The translations under genes were made by a program, and so were the position numbers. From positions 41,604 through 52,161 of the forward strand of contig FR903590.1 in assembly GCA_000438115.1 (NCBI GenBank): a stretch of DNA of 10,558 nt, written 5' to 3'. Positions 1-7,243 of the stretch are shown piece by piece (position 1 is the first letter of the stretch; the number at the start of each line of letters is the position of its first letter). This DNA comes from Prevotella sp. CAG:617. GTDB taxonomy: Bacteria > Bacteroidota > Bacteroidia > Bacteroidales > Bacteroidaceae. A model generated the notes under the pieces. The model searched no databases and had not been told where the DNA came from. It was given only the letters and a program-made list of their open reading frames with translations.

Positions 1-102
1 CTGTTCGTCTTGAAGTTCAAGGCCAAGAAGTCGTTCAAGTTCAACCTGAAAGCCGTTGACGGCATGTTGGTCGACAAGGCACTGAACACCCTGAAGTTCT
101 GA
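1..102 (+). CDS. 3' end of an unidentified protein (C-terminal 33 residues)
   Basis: Frame 1 is open from the window edge to a TGA at 100-102 and encodes 33 residues beginning LFVLKFKAKKSFKFNLKAVD. The segment alternates hydrophobic and polar or lysine residues, as in beta strands, and ends a protein whose start lies outside the window. Coding status is supported by the strong terminator 42 nt after the stop and by codon choice (many C-ending codons such as TTC, AAC, GTC). The LFxLxFKxK...VDGxxxDKxxN pattern resembles the last strands of a cohesin-like or other immunoglobulin-like beta-sandwich found at the end of surface glycan-binding proteins. That is only an impression from a short fragment. 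Function is unknown. The gene is separated from the GH84 gene by a terminator and a promoter, so they are not one operon. Confidence 0.75.
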   Translation: MFVLKFKAKKSFKFNLKAVDGMLVDKALNTLKF

Positions 103-143
103 TGAAACGACTATATTAGTCTTTATATAGCACTCTGTAAGGG

Positions 144-185
144 AAAGAGGCCATCACATATTTGGTAGTGATGGCCTCTTTTTTT
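144..185 (+). terminator. Intrinsic terminator of the upstream gene
   Basis: A perfect 14-bp inverted repeat (AAAGAGGCCATCAC at 144-157 with its complement at 168-181) encloses a 10-nt loop and runs into seven consecutive T residues (179-185). It sits 42 nt after the stop codon of the upstream gene. This is a textbook Rho-independent terminator and shows that upstream transcription should end before the GH84 promoter. An open frame that runs through it from an ATG at 162 into the GH84 gene is therefore not the real GH84 N terminus. Confidence 0.93.
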
Positions 186-259
186 GTTTTTCCTGACGGG
201 TATCCGCTGCTTGCCGCAAAAAGAAAAACAGGCGGCGGGAAAAATGAAATACCCGGCGG

Positions 260-311
260 AAAAAAATCATCAGGCGGCATTTCAAAAAAAACGAAGTGCC
301 GCCTGATGATT
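260..311 (-). terminator. Strong hairpin followed by U-tract on the minus strand
   Basis: An 18-bp inverted repeat (265-282 pairing with 294-311, a single G-U wobble, 11-nt loop) is flanked on its low-coordinate side by seven A residues (260-266). On the plus strand no T-run follows it. Read on the minus strand, the hairpin is followed by seven U residues, the form of an intrinsic terminator. No minus-strand gene has been identified that would need it, because the sequence on that side is the GH84 gene in antisense. It could end an antisense transcript or small RNA, shield the GH84 promoter region, or simply be a structured relic. The structure is clear; the role is inferred. Confidence 0.6.
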
Positions 312-386
312 GTCCGGTTGAACTGGATACATATCTGGTGTAGGTTGCGCTCTGAAGCATGCCGGTTGAAACTAATTGGGCGTAAA

Positions 387-418
387 TTTCCGGAATTCGG
401 CTTTTATGCCTACCTTTG
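387..418 (+). promoter_or_regulatory. Bacteroidetes-type promoter of the GH84 gene
   Basis: The -7 element TACCTTTG (411-418) matches the Bacteroidetes consensus TAnnTTTG. Twenty bases upstream, TTTC (387-390) is a partial match to the -33 element TTTG. Transcription would begin near 424, only about 11 nt before the ATG at 435, so the leader is very short. This also argues that the protein starts at 435 or 441 and not farther upstream. Confidence 0.7.
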
Positions 419-434
419 TCCGTATAATCTGATT

Positions 435-2660
435 ATGAATATGAAAAAACAACATTTGCTCAGTCTGTCATTGATGGCAGCATGCTTGCTCCCGATGCAG
501 GCTCAGATTTCGTATATCAATCCCGTGCCCCAGCAGGTGACAACCAGCAAGGACGGGTGTTTTGACGTGCCGGCCCAGTGGAATCTGGTCAGCAGCGCCC
601 CCGAGTACGTAACGGCCGGACTCAAGGGATTGGTTCCGGTAAGCGCCAAGGCCGATTTCAAGGTGGTGGTGGGTACGCGCGGCGACAAGAGTGTCAAGTC
701 GTATGCCAAGAAGATTCCGGCTCATGCCGAGGGATACTATTTGCATGTTGACAAGAAAGGCATTGTTGTGGCCGGTTATGATGAGCGCGGTACGCTTTAC
801 GGCGTAAAGAGTCTGGAAGCCATGATAGGTGGCGGGCAACTTGAGGGATGTGACATTGCCGACTATCCCGACGTAGCCTGGCGTGGCGTCGTAGAGGGAT
901 TCTACGGCACGCCCTGGAGTCACGAAGCCCGTATGCGTCAGCTTGACTTTTATGGTATGAACAAACTGAATGTTTATCTCTACGGCCCCAAGGACGACCC
1001 CTATCACAGTGTGCCCCGCTGGCGCGAGCCATATCCGGAAAAGGAGGCGGCCCAGCTGAAGCAGTTGGTAGAGGAGGCTCATAAGAACGGTGTGGTATTC
1101 TATTGGGCCATCCATCCGGGACAGGACATTAAGTGGAACACGGAAGACCGCGACAAACTGATGCATAAGTTCGAGCTGATGTACCAGCTTGGCGTTCGTG
1201 CCTTTGCCGTATTCTTCGACGATATTTCCGGCGAGGGTACCCGAGCCGACAAGCAGGCCGAACTGCTGAACTATCTGGACGACCATTTCGTGAAAGCCAA
1301 GAAGGATGTAGCCCCGCTGGTGATGTGTCCGACGGAGTACAACCGTGCCTGGTCGAGTGACAAAACCGGTTACCTGCGCACGCTGGGCAAAAAACTCAAC
1401 AAGAGCATCGAGGTGATGTGGACCGGCAACAGCGTGGTGCATTGTATTGACAAGCCCTCGTTGGAGTGGATTAACGAACGAATAGAGCGTAAGGCTTATA
1501 TCTGGTGGAACTATCCGGTGAGCGACTTTGTGCGTGACCATTTGCTCATGGGGCCTGTGTACGGAAACGGGTTGGATATTGCCGGCGATATGTCTGCCTT
1601 TGTCAGCAATCCGATGGAGCGGGCCGAGGCTTCCAAGGTGGCGCTTTACAGCATTGCCGACTATACCTGGAACATGGAGCAGTATGACAGCATTCAGTCG
1701 TGGCACCGCTCGCTTATGAATCTCCTGCCCCGTCAGGGCAAGCAGTTGGAAGTATTTGCCCGTCATTGTTCTGATTTGGGACAGAACGGTCATGGCTTCC
1801 GCCGCGAGGAGAGCGTGGAGATGATGCCGGTTATCAACCGGCTGAAAGCTGCCGGAATAGGGGCAGCCGAGAGCGACCTGAAGGCTTTTGCCGGGGAGAA
1901 TGAGGCCGTATATCGCGCGGCCAACATCTTGCTGGCTGATGATGAGAACAAGCCGCTGATGGAAGAAATCCGTCCCTGGCTGCTGCAGGCCAATCTGGTC
2001 GGTCAGTATGGCAGCCTGACGGTGCAGATGATGGAATGGGTGCGTGCCCATGCTGCCGACAGCAAGGCCGATGACTTCCTTACGCTGTATGACTGCGCTA
2101 CGGCTTTGCAGAAACAGATGTATGATGTGGACACACAATATAATCAGAATCCCTATCAGCCGGGGGTGAAGTACGGAAGCAAGGAAATGTTGCCCACGGC
2201 TCATCTGTTGTTCCAGACAGCAGTCAGCCAGTTTAATAAGGAACACGGCACGAATTTGAACGCTACTACGACTTATAATCCCAACAAGTTACAGACTACG
2301 GTTGGCCAGCTCAAACTGTTGCCTCTGCGTGCCAAAGGCAACACCGTGAGCATCTCACCGTCTAATGAGGTCGTTACGTGGCAGGCTGCCGATTACCTTA
2401 CCGTTGAGATGGAAAGTGAGGTAACCCTTTCGGGACTTGATTTTGATTTCGGTACTGAGAATGTGGCTTCGCTCTTCAAGCTGGAAACCAGTTGCGACGG
2501 CAAACAGTGGCAGCCGGTAGGACTGGTGCAGAGCGGTGGAACAACGGTTCATACAACGGATGTTATCAATGGTATGAAGGCCAAGTATATCCGTTTAACC
2601 AATATATCGGAGAAAGAATTGAAATTGTATTTCCGCAGTTTCCGCTTTTCAAAGAAATAA
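435..2660 (+). CDS. Secreted GH84 beta-N-acetylglucosaminidase (O-GlcNAcase / hyaluronidase family)
   Basis: This enzyme hydrolyses terminal beta-linked GlcNAc from glycans or glycoproteins by substrate-assisted catalysis, probably in the periplasm or at the surface. It is 741 residues from the ATG at 435, close to the length of Bacteroides thetaiotaomicron BtGH84, which it resembles throughout. Regions in order: signal peptide (about 1-24, ending PMQAQ), GH20b-like N-terminal alpha/beta domain (about 25-145), catalytic TIM barrel (about 148-450), helical bundle (about 455-610) and a C-terminal beta domain (about 620-741). The barrel opens with RGVVEGFYGTPW at residue 150. The catalytic pair is Asp262-Asp263 in FAVFFDDISGEGT, equivalent to Asp242/Asp243 of BtGH84. 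The substrate-binding motifs YGPKDDPYH, CPTEYN, WWNYPVSD and VSNPME are intact. An ATG at 441 (MKKQHLL) is an equally possible start. A Cys at position 17 (MAAC) makes a lipoprotein signal conceivable, but type I cleavage looks more likely. The frame stays open upstream to 162, but that extension crosses a terminator and the promoter and is rejected. Confidence 0.96.
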   Translation: MNMKKQHLLSLSLMAACLLPMQAQISYINPVPQQVTTSKDGCFDVPAQWNLVSSAPEYVTAGLKGLVPVSAKADFKVVVGTRGDKSVKSYAKKIPAHAEGYYLHVDKKGIVVAGYDERGTLYGVKSLEAMIGGGQLEGCDIADYPDVAWRGVVEGFYGTPWSHEARMRQLDFYGMNKLNVYLYGPKDDPYHSVPRWREPYPEKEAAQLKQLVEEAHKNGVVFYWAIHPGQDIKWNTEDRDKLMHKFELMYQLGVRAFAVFFDDISGEGTRADKQAELLNYLDDHFVKAKKDVAPLVMCPTEYNRAWSSDKTGYLRTLGKKLNKSIEVMWTGNSVVHCIDKPSLEWINERIERKAYIWWNYPVSDFVRDHLLMGPVYGNGLDIAGDMSAFVSNPMERAEASKVALYSIADYTWNMEQYDSIQSWHRSLMNLLPRQGKQLEVFARHCSDLGQNGHGFRREESVEMMPVINRLKAAGIGAAESDLKAFAGENEAVYRAANILLADDENKPLMEEIRPWLLQANLVGQYGSLTVQMMEWVRAHAADSKADDFLTLYDCATALQKQMYDVDTQYNQNPYQPGVKYGSKEMLPTAHLLFQTAVSQFNKEHGTNLNATTTYNPNKLQTTVGQLKLLPLRAKGNTVSISPSNEVVTWQAADYLTVEMESEVTLSGLDFDFGTENVASLFKLETSCDGKQWQPVGLVQSGGTTVHTTDVINGMKAKYIRLTNISEKELKLYFRSFRFSKK

Positions 2661-2680
2661 TCAGTAATCCTGTTTTAAGG

Positions 2681-2722
2681 AAGAAGTCGGATGGACATTT
2701 GCTCCGCCCGGCTTCTTTTTTT
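2681..2722 (+). terminator. Intrinsic terminator after the GH84 gene
   Basis: AAGAAGTCGG (2681-2690) pairs with CCGGCTTCTT (2708-2717), with one T-G wobble. After one mismatch the stem can extend by three more pairs, leaving a 9-nt loop. Seven T residues follow (2716-2722). It lies 20 nt after the GH84 stop and separates that gene transcriptionally from the GH2 gene. Confidence 0.88.
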
Positions 2723-2772
2723 GTTGTGGGGGAGTCGAAAAAGGCGTAGAAGTACAGAAAAACAAAATAATT

Positions 2773-2804
2773 TTTGGTTTTGCGGCATTCTATGTCTATC
2801 TTTG
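2773..2804 (+). promoter_or_regulatory. Bacteroidetes-type promoter of the GH2 gene
   Basis: TTTG (2773-2776) and TATCTTTG (2797-2804) match the -33 and -7 elements (TTTG and TAnnTTTG), separated by a consensus-like 20 bp. This is the best promoter in the window. The predicted transcript begins near 2810, giving a leader of about 50 nt that is A/T-rich before the ATG at 2863 and has no Shine-Dalgarno sequence, as is usual in this phylum. Confidence 0.82.
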
Positions 2805-2862
2805 CCTAATTGGGATATTATGAGTTGTATCGCATATAATCAGTTAATTAAAATAATAAGTA

Positions 2863-5800
2863 ATGAGTAAAGTTTTCGTGATGCGGGCCATTTGGCTGCT
2901 GGGCGTATTTTTGGCCCTTATGCCGTCAGCCGTTTGGGCGGGCGATAAGGTTCAGGCCCAACATGTTTATGTGATTACCTCTGTCAGTCAGAATAAAGTG
3001 CTGACCAATGAGGATAAAAAGGACAACAATGTATTGATCCGTCTGGCTGCACGTGACGAGCAGAGCTTGGGGCAGTTATGGATTGTACAGGCTGTTGATG
3101 AGAGCAAGTCCGTGTATTTGTTAAAGAACTATCAGTCTGGAAAAGCACTTGATATGGCCGATAACGGAACCGGCAGCAGTTCATTCTTGCAGTGGGACGT
3201 CATGCCGGAAAATGCAAATCAGCAGTTCTGTTTTGTGGAGCATGACAACGGAACCTATTTGTTGCAGAGTGCTGCCAATCCTGCCAAATATGCAGTATTG
3301 GGTAGTGATAATAATTCGTTTACATTGGGAAGTGATTCACAGGCAGAGTCGTTTGAACTGACCGAGGTGAATGTCTTTGTCCCCATGACCGATACCCGTT
3401 ATCGCATTAAAAGTACTTCTGCTGAAATGTATGTTAGTGTAAAGGGAAGCAGAGCTGATAATTCGCGTATCTATACAGACGCATTTAATTCCGACGATAA
3501 AAGTCAGCAGTGGTTGCTCAATGCGAGTGCAAACGGTTCATATTCATGGTTGAATATGTATTCGGGTAAAGGCATCGACCTGGCCATGGAAGGAGTTGGC
3601 TATCCTTTGCAGTGGAGCTATCAAAGTTCTAATGCCAACCAGCAATTTTATTTTGTGAATGTTCCTGATTTGGAGGGAGCCGTGCAAATGTATGGCATGC
3701 AGGGCGGAGTAAAACATTATTTGAAAGCCAACGGAAGTCAGGCTATGAGCGAAACGACTGATTCAACAGATCCGGCTACATATTTTATAATGGAACCGAT
3801 GCCCAATAGCGAGCGTAATCATTGGGAAGACCAGACGTTTTATGAAGAAAATAAAGAACGTGCACATGCCACTTTCATGCCGTATGCTTCTGTGGAGCAG
3901 ATGAAGGCCGATGAGCCATATTATTCAAAACCGTGGAATACGCCGGCTAAAGCTCAGTATTTGAGTTTGAACGGTATTTGGAATTTTAAGTTCGTTTCAT
4001 CACCGGAGGAGCGGCCGATGGAGGATTTCTATGGCGATGATGTAGATGCTTCCAAGTGGGATACAATCAGTGTACCTTCATGTTGGGAGATGAAGGGATA
4101 TGACAAACCTTTGTATGTAAATGTGGAATATCCTTTTGCAGATATGCCGCCTTACATTTTTTGCAAAGTAGATGGCATCGGTGCAAATCCGGTGGGCTCT
4201 TATCGCCGTACGTTTGAATTGCCCGAAGGTTGGGATACACAACGCGTGTTCTTCCATTCTGATGGGCTGTACAGTGCAGCTTATGTTTGGGTAAACGGTA
4301 AATATGTCGGATATACGCAGGGTGGCAACAACGATGCGGAATTTGATATTACGTCTTATGTTCGCAAAGGCAGTAATAATATTTCCGTACAGGTGTTCCG
4401 TTGGTCGGATGCTTCGTATTTGGAGGGACAGGATATGTTCCATATGAGTGGTTTGCACCGTGATGTTTATTTGTATGCTACTCCCAAAACTTTTGTCCGC
4501 GATCATTATATCACGGCCCAGCTTGATGAGGCTTCCAATTATATGAGTGGCAATTTCAATGTAGATTTGGAAATTGACAATCGTGATGCGCAGGCTGCCA
4601 AGAAAGCGGTGGAAGTGACCTTATACAATCCTTCAGGAAAGAAGGTGAAGAGTTGGTCAACCAATGTTTCTCTGCAGGATGGCGATACGATACAACATGT
4701 AAGTTTGGGCGGACAGCTGGACGATTTGATTCTTTGGTCTGCTGAAAAACCGAATCTCTATACCGTAGTAGTTTGTCAGAAAAATGAGAAAGGCAAGGAA
4801 GAAATGGCCTTCTCTACTAAATACGGCTTCCGTCAGGTAGAAATCAAGAACAAGTTGGTTTATGTAAATGGCCAGCAGGTTTATTTTAAAGGAGTGAATA
4901 ATCAGGATACCCATCCCGTTTATGGTCGTAGTATCGATGTGCCTACCATGCTGAAGGACGTTACGATGATGAAGCAGGCCAATATGAATACGGTACGTAC
5001 CAGTCATTATCCGCGTCAGGCCAAGATGTATGCCATGTTTGATTATTATGGTCTGTACGTGATGGATGAAGCTGACGTTGAGTGTCATAAGAATTGGGAT
5101 GATCATTACTATGGAACGGGTTGCATTGCTCGCGATCCCAGTTGGGAAGGTCAGTTTGTTGACCGAAATGTGCGTATGGTATATCGTGACCGCAACCATC
5201 CCTCTGTGGTCTTTTGGTCAATGGGTAATGAATCACAGAACGGATGTAACTTTACGGCTGCTTTCAAGGCTATGAAGGCTATTGATTCACGTATCATACA
5301 TTATGAAGGAGCAACGCGATTCCCCAATGGAGGTGATGGCGCAGACAATACTGAACTTTATTCTGTTATGTATCCTAATTTGACAGATGTCGAACGCAAT
5401 TCAAACAACAACGATCGTCCTTATTTTATGTGTGAATATGCGCATGCTATGGGAAATGCAGTCGGTAATCTGAAAGAATATTGGGATATTATTGAGAGCA
5501 GTAAATATGGTATTGGTGGATGTATTTGGGATTGGGTTGATCAATCCATTATTGATGCCGCCGATATCAAGAACGGTCAGTATACGCGAAACGGTTTCAA
5601 TTATTATCGCACCGGTTATGATTATCCCGGTCCTCATCAAGGTAATTTCGTAAACAATGGACTTATTCAGGCTGATCGCAGTTGGTCGGCTAAGTTGACT
5701 GAGGTTAAGCAGGTTTATCAATACATCAAGTTTAAAGGTTTCAGTGCGGCCAGCCGGCAACTGACTATGACCAACAAGTATGACTTTACGGATTTGAATG

Positions 5801-7173
5801 AATTTGAACTGGCATACGAAGTCTTGAAAGACGGCGAAGTGGTGGAGTCTGGTAAAATGGATGTTCCGTCAACCCAACCTGATGCCAATTGTGTACTGAC
5901 AATTCCGTATAAGACCGAAGTAGCGGAAGGTGCCGAGTATTTGCTGAACATTAATATGCTGAAAAAACAGGCCACCGACTGGTGTGATGCCGGTTATTCC
6001 ATGGCAAGTGTACAGTATATGCTTCAGGAACGTCCGAAGACATTACCGGCAAAGAATGATCTGACCGGAAAGCTTAAGGTAACCGATAATCAATCGACTG
6101 TAACCATTAGTAATGAGGCCGGAAGCTTTAATGTGACATTTAATAATTCCAATGGAACGTTGACGGAGTACAAAGTCAACAATATTTCCTACATGAATGC
6201 TGCAGGCTCACCTCAATATGACAACTATCGTTGGATTGAGAATGACACTTATGGTGACAATTCTAATGGCATTACCAGCGTAAACACCACCCGTGGTTTG
6301 TCGACAGACGGTAAGACATACACCTATAAGGTTGTAGCAGCTGGTTCCAAGTGTGATTACGTCTTGACTTATACCATTTATCTGGATGGAACTATCGATA
6401 TGAAGGCTGACTTTACTCCCAAGAGCGCAGACTTGCGTCGCATAGGCCTTTCCATGAATTTCCTGGGCGGTCTGGACAGTGTTTCATATTATGCCCGTGG
6501 CCCGTGGGAAAATTATGTCGACCGCAAGACGGGTTCAATGCTCGGTCGTTATAATACAACTACCGACAAGATGTTCACACCGTACCCCAATCCGCAAACC
6601 TGTGGTAATCGTGAAGATTTGCGTGAAGTCAGTCTGACCAATCCTACTACGGGTAACGGATTGCTGATTCGTACCGAAGGCAAGGTGGCTTTCTCGCTGT
6701 TGCCATATACCGACCAGCAGATGGTCAATGCCCGTCATCCGTGGGAACTGACCCGCAGCAGTGCTGTCTATGCTCACTTTGATTATATGCAGCGTGGTTT
6801 GGGTAATGCTTCGTGTGGTCCGGGTACTCTTAGTCAGTACACCTGTCCGTCATCCGGCACTTATACCTACAAGTTGCGCTTTATTCCCATCATCAATGGA
6901 GAGCAAGTAGGCGTAACTCCCGTAGTTGTTACTGATAATGCTTGGACTTTCCGCTACGATAAAGGCAGCGAAAAGGTGTATTGCGAAGGTGTTGCCAACG
7001 GACGCGTGCAGGCTATGCTTGTTAACCAGGGAGGGGTACGCCTGAGTCATCGTGAAGTAAATGATAATGCTCCTTCCCAGTTGGCTTTTTCGTTAAACGG
7101 ACAGCCTAACGGTTCGTATCTCGTTGTGCTGAAAAGCGCCAATGGACAGCAAGTCTATAAATTTATGAAGTAA
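2863..7173 (+). CDS. Secreted multidomain GH2 beta-galactosidase with two N-terminal ricin-like lectin modules
   Basis: This is a large exo-beta-galactosidase of the LacZ type (1436 residues) that should remove terminal beta-Gal from glycans outside the cytoplasm. Residues 1-26 form a signal peptide (cleavage expected at AVWA|GDK); Met7 is an alternative start. Residues about 35-166 and 174-313 are two related beta-trefoil-like modules with QxW/QxF motifs. The GH2 part begins at NHWED (319-323) and NKERAHATFMPY. It has the sugar-binding jelly roll (about 367-545), an Ig-like domain (about 547-645) and a TIM barrel (about 654-960). The acid/base is Glu790 in FWSMGNES and the nucleophile Glu858 in MCEYAHAMGN, with GGCIWDWVDQS following. 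The LacZ Mg-site pattern DEAxxExH is kept. LacZ-type domains 4 and 5 follow, with GPWENY (1213-1218). Residues about 1361-1436 form an extra tail resembling T9SS sorting domains. E. coli LacZ is only 1023 residues, the excess being the lectin modules and tail. The barrel motif GVNNQDTHP differs from GVNRHEHHP of LacZ, so the exact substrate may differ. Confidence 0.94.
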   Translation: MSKVFVMRAIWLLGVFLALMPSAVWAGDKVQAQHVYVITSVSQNKVLTNEDKKDNNVLIRLAARDEQSLGQLWIVQAVDESKSVYLLKNYQSGKALDMADNGTGSSSFLQWDVMPENANQQFCFVEHDNGTYLLQSAANPAKYAVLGSDNNSFTLGSDSQAESFELTEVNVFVPMTDTRYRIKSTSAEMYVSVKGSRADNSRIYTDAFNSDDKSQQWLLNASANGSYSWLNMYSGKGIDLAMEGVGYPLQWSYQSSNANQQFYFVNVPDLEGAVQMYGMQGGVKHYLKANGSQAMSETTDSTDPATYFIMEPMPNSERNHWEDQTFYEENKERAHATFMPYASVEQMKADEPYYSKPWNTPAKAQYLSLNGIWNFKFVSSPEERPMEDFYGDDVDASKWDTISVPSCWEMKGYDKPLYVNVEYPFADMPPYIFCKVDGIGANPVGSYRRTFELPEGWDTQRVFFHSDGLYSAAYVWVNGKYVGYTQGGNNDAEFDITSYVRKGSNNISVQVFRWSDASYLEGQDMFHMSGLHRDVYLYATPKTFVRDHYITAQLDEASNYMSGNFNVDLEIDNRDAQAAKKAVEVTLYNPSGKKVKSWSTNVSLQDGDTIQHVSLGGQLDDLILWSAEKPNLYTVVVCQKNEKGKEEMAFSTKYGFRQVEIKNKLVYVNGQQVYFKGVNNQDTHPVYGRSIDVPTMLKDVTMMKQANMNTVRTSHYPRQAKMYAMFDYYGLYVMDEADVECHKNWDDHYYGTGCIARDPSWEGQFVDRNVRMVYRDRNHPSVVFWSMGNESQNGCNFTAAFKAMKAIDSRIIHYEGATRFPNGGDGADNTELYSVMYPNLTDVERNSNNNDRPYFMCEYAHAMGNAVGNLKEYWDIIESSKYGIGGCIWDWVDQSIIDAADIKNGQYTRNGFNYYRTGYDYPGPHQGNFVNNGLIQADRSWSAKLTEVKQVYQYIKFKGFSAASRQLTMTNKYDFTDLNEFELAYEVLKDGEVVESGKMDVPSTQPDANCVLTIPYKTEVAEGAEYLLNINMLKKQATDWCDAGYSMASVQYMLQERPKTLPAKNDLTGKLKVTDNQSTVTISNEAGSFNVTFNNSNGTLTEYKVNNISYMNAAGSPQYDNYRWIENDTYGDNSNGITSVNTTRGLSTDGKTYTYKVVAAGSKCDYVLTYTIYLDGTIDMKADFTPKSADLRRIGLSMNFLGGLDSVSYYARGPWENYVDRKTGSMLGRYNTTTDKMFTPYPNPQTCGNREDLREVSLTNPTTGNGLLIRTEGKVAFSLLPYTDQQMVNARHPWELTRSSAVYAHFDYMQRGLGNASCGPGTLSQYTCPSSGTYTYKLRFIPIINGEQVGVTPVVVTDNAWTFRYDKGSEKVYCEGVANGRVQAMLVNQGGVRLSHREVNDNAPSQLAFSLNGQPNGSYLVVLKSANGQQVYKFMK
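2965..3801 (+). repeat. Internal tandem duplication of a ricin-type beta-trefoil module in the GH2 protein
   Basis: Residues about 35-166 and 174-313 of the GH2 protein align with each other. QLW at 71-73 matches QQW at 215-217. LQWD at 109-112 matches LQWS at 249-252. NANQQFCF at 117-124 matches NANQQFYF at 257-264. SGKALDMADN matches SGKGIDLAMEG. Equivalent positions are 140-144 residues apart. Each module shows about three subdomains, as in RicinB_lectin_2 beta-trefoils, but the third subdomain lacks a clear QxW in both. The likely role is binding galactose- or GalNAc-containing glycan near the catalytic domain; this is inferred from the family. Confidence 0.72.
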
Positions 7174-7188
7174 GTTATTTGTAAAATA

Positions 7189-7227
7189 AAAAAGCCGTTC
7201 TTTTCGTGGTGAAGAGAGCGGCTTTTT
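7189..7227 (+). terminator. Intrinsic terminator after the GH2 gene, possibly bidirectional
   Basis: Sixteen bases (7189-7204, AAAAAGCCGTTCTTTT) pair with 7212-7227 through two G-U wobbles. C7205-G7211 adds one more pair and leaves a 5-nt loop. Five T residues end the right arm on the plus strand. The left flank is A-rich (7182-7193), so on the minus strand the same hairpin is followed by a U-rich run and could also stop transcripts arriving from the convergent phosphatase side. The hairpin occupies most of the 70-bp gap between the GH2 stop and the next start codon. Confidence 0.85.
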
Positions 7228-7243
7228 ATTGTTTTCAACAATT

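Larger units (their letters stand above)
103..434. other. Non-coding intergenic spacer upstream of the GH84 gene
   Basis: This 332-bp gap contains the terminator of the preceding gene (144-185), an A-tract-rich stretch (about 210-311), a long inverted repeat (265-311) and the GH84 promoter (387-418). The frames open across it give low-complexity Lys/Gly/Arg peptides with no recognisable family, so I see no protein gene. A 9-bp direct repeat CCGGTTGAA occurs at 314-322 and 362-370. No tRNA or known riboswitch fold was recognised. Confidence 0.7.

Noticed and set aside
197..255. CGGGTAT/ATACCCG inverted repeat enclosing a GCCGC/GCGGC stem as a structured RNA
   Set aside because: The arms are only 7 and 5 bp with long A-rich loops, which is weak beside the 265-311 stem and matches no known RNA family.
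468..2246. Long minus-strand open frame of 592 codons inside the GH84 gene
   Set aside because: It is antisense to a fully convincing GH84 enzyme, its peptide shows no family features, and such frames are common opposite GC-rich coding DNA.
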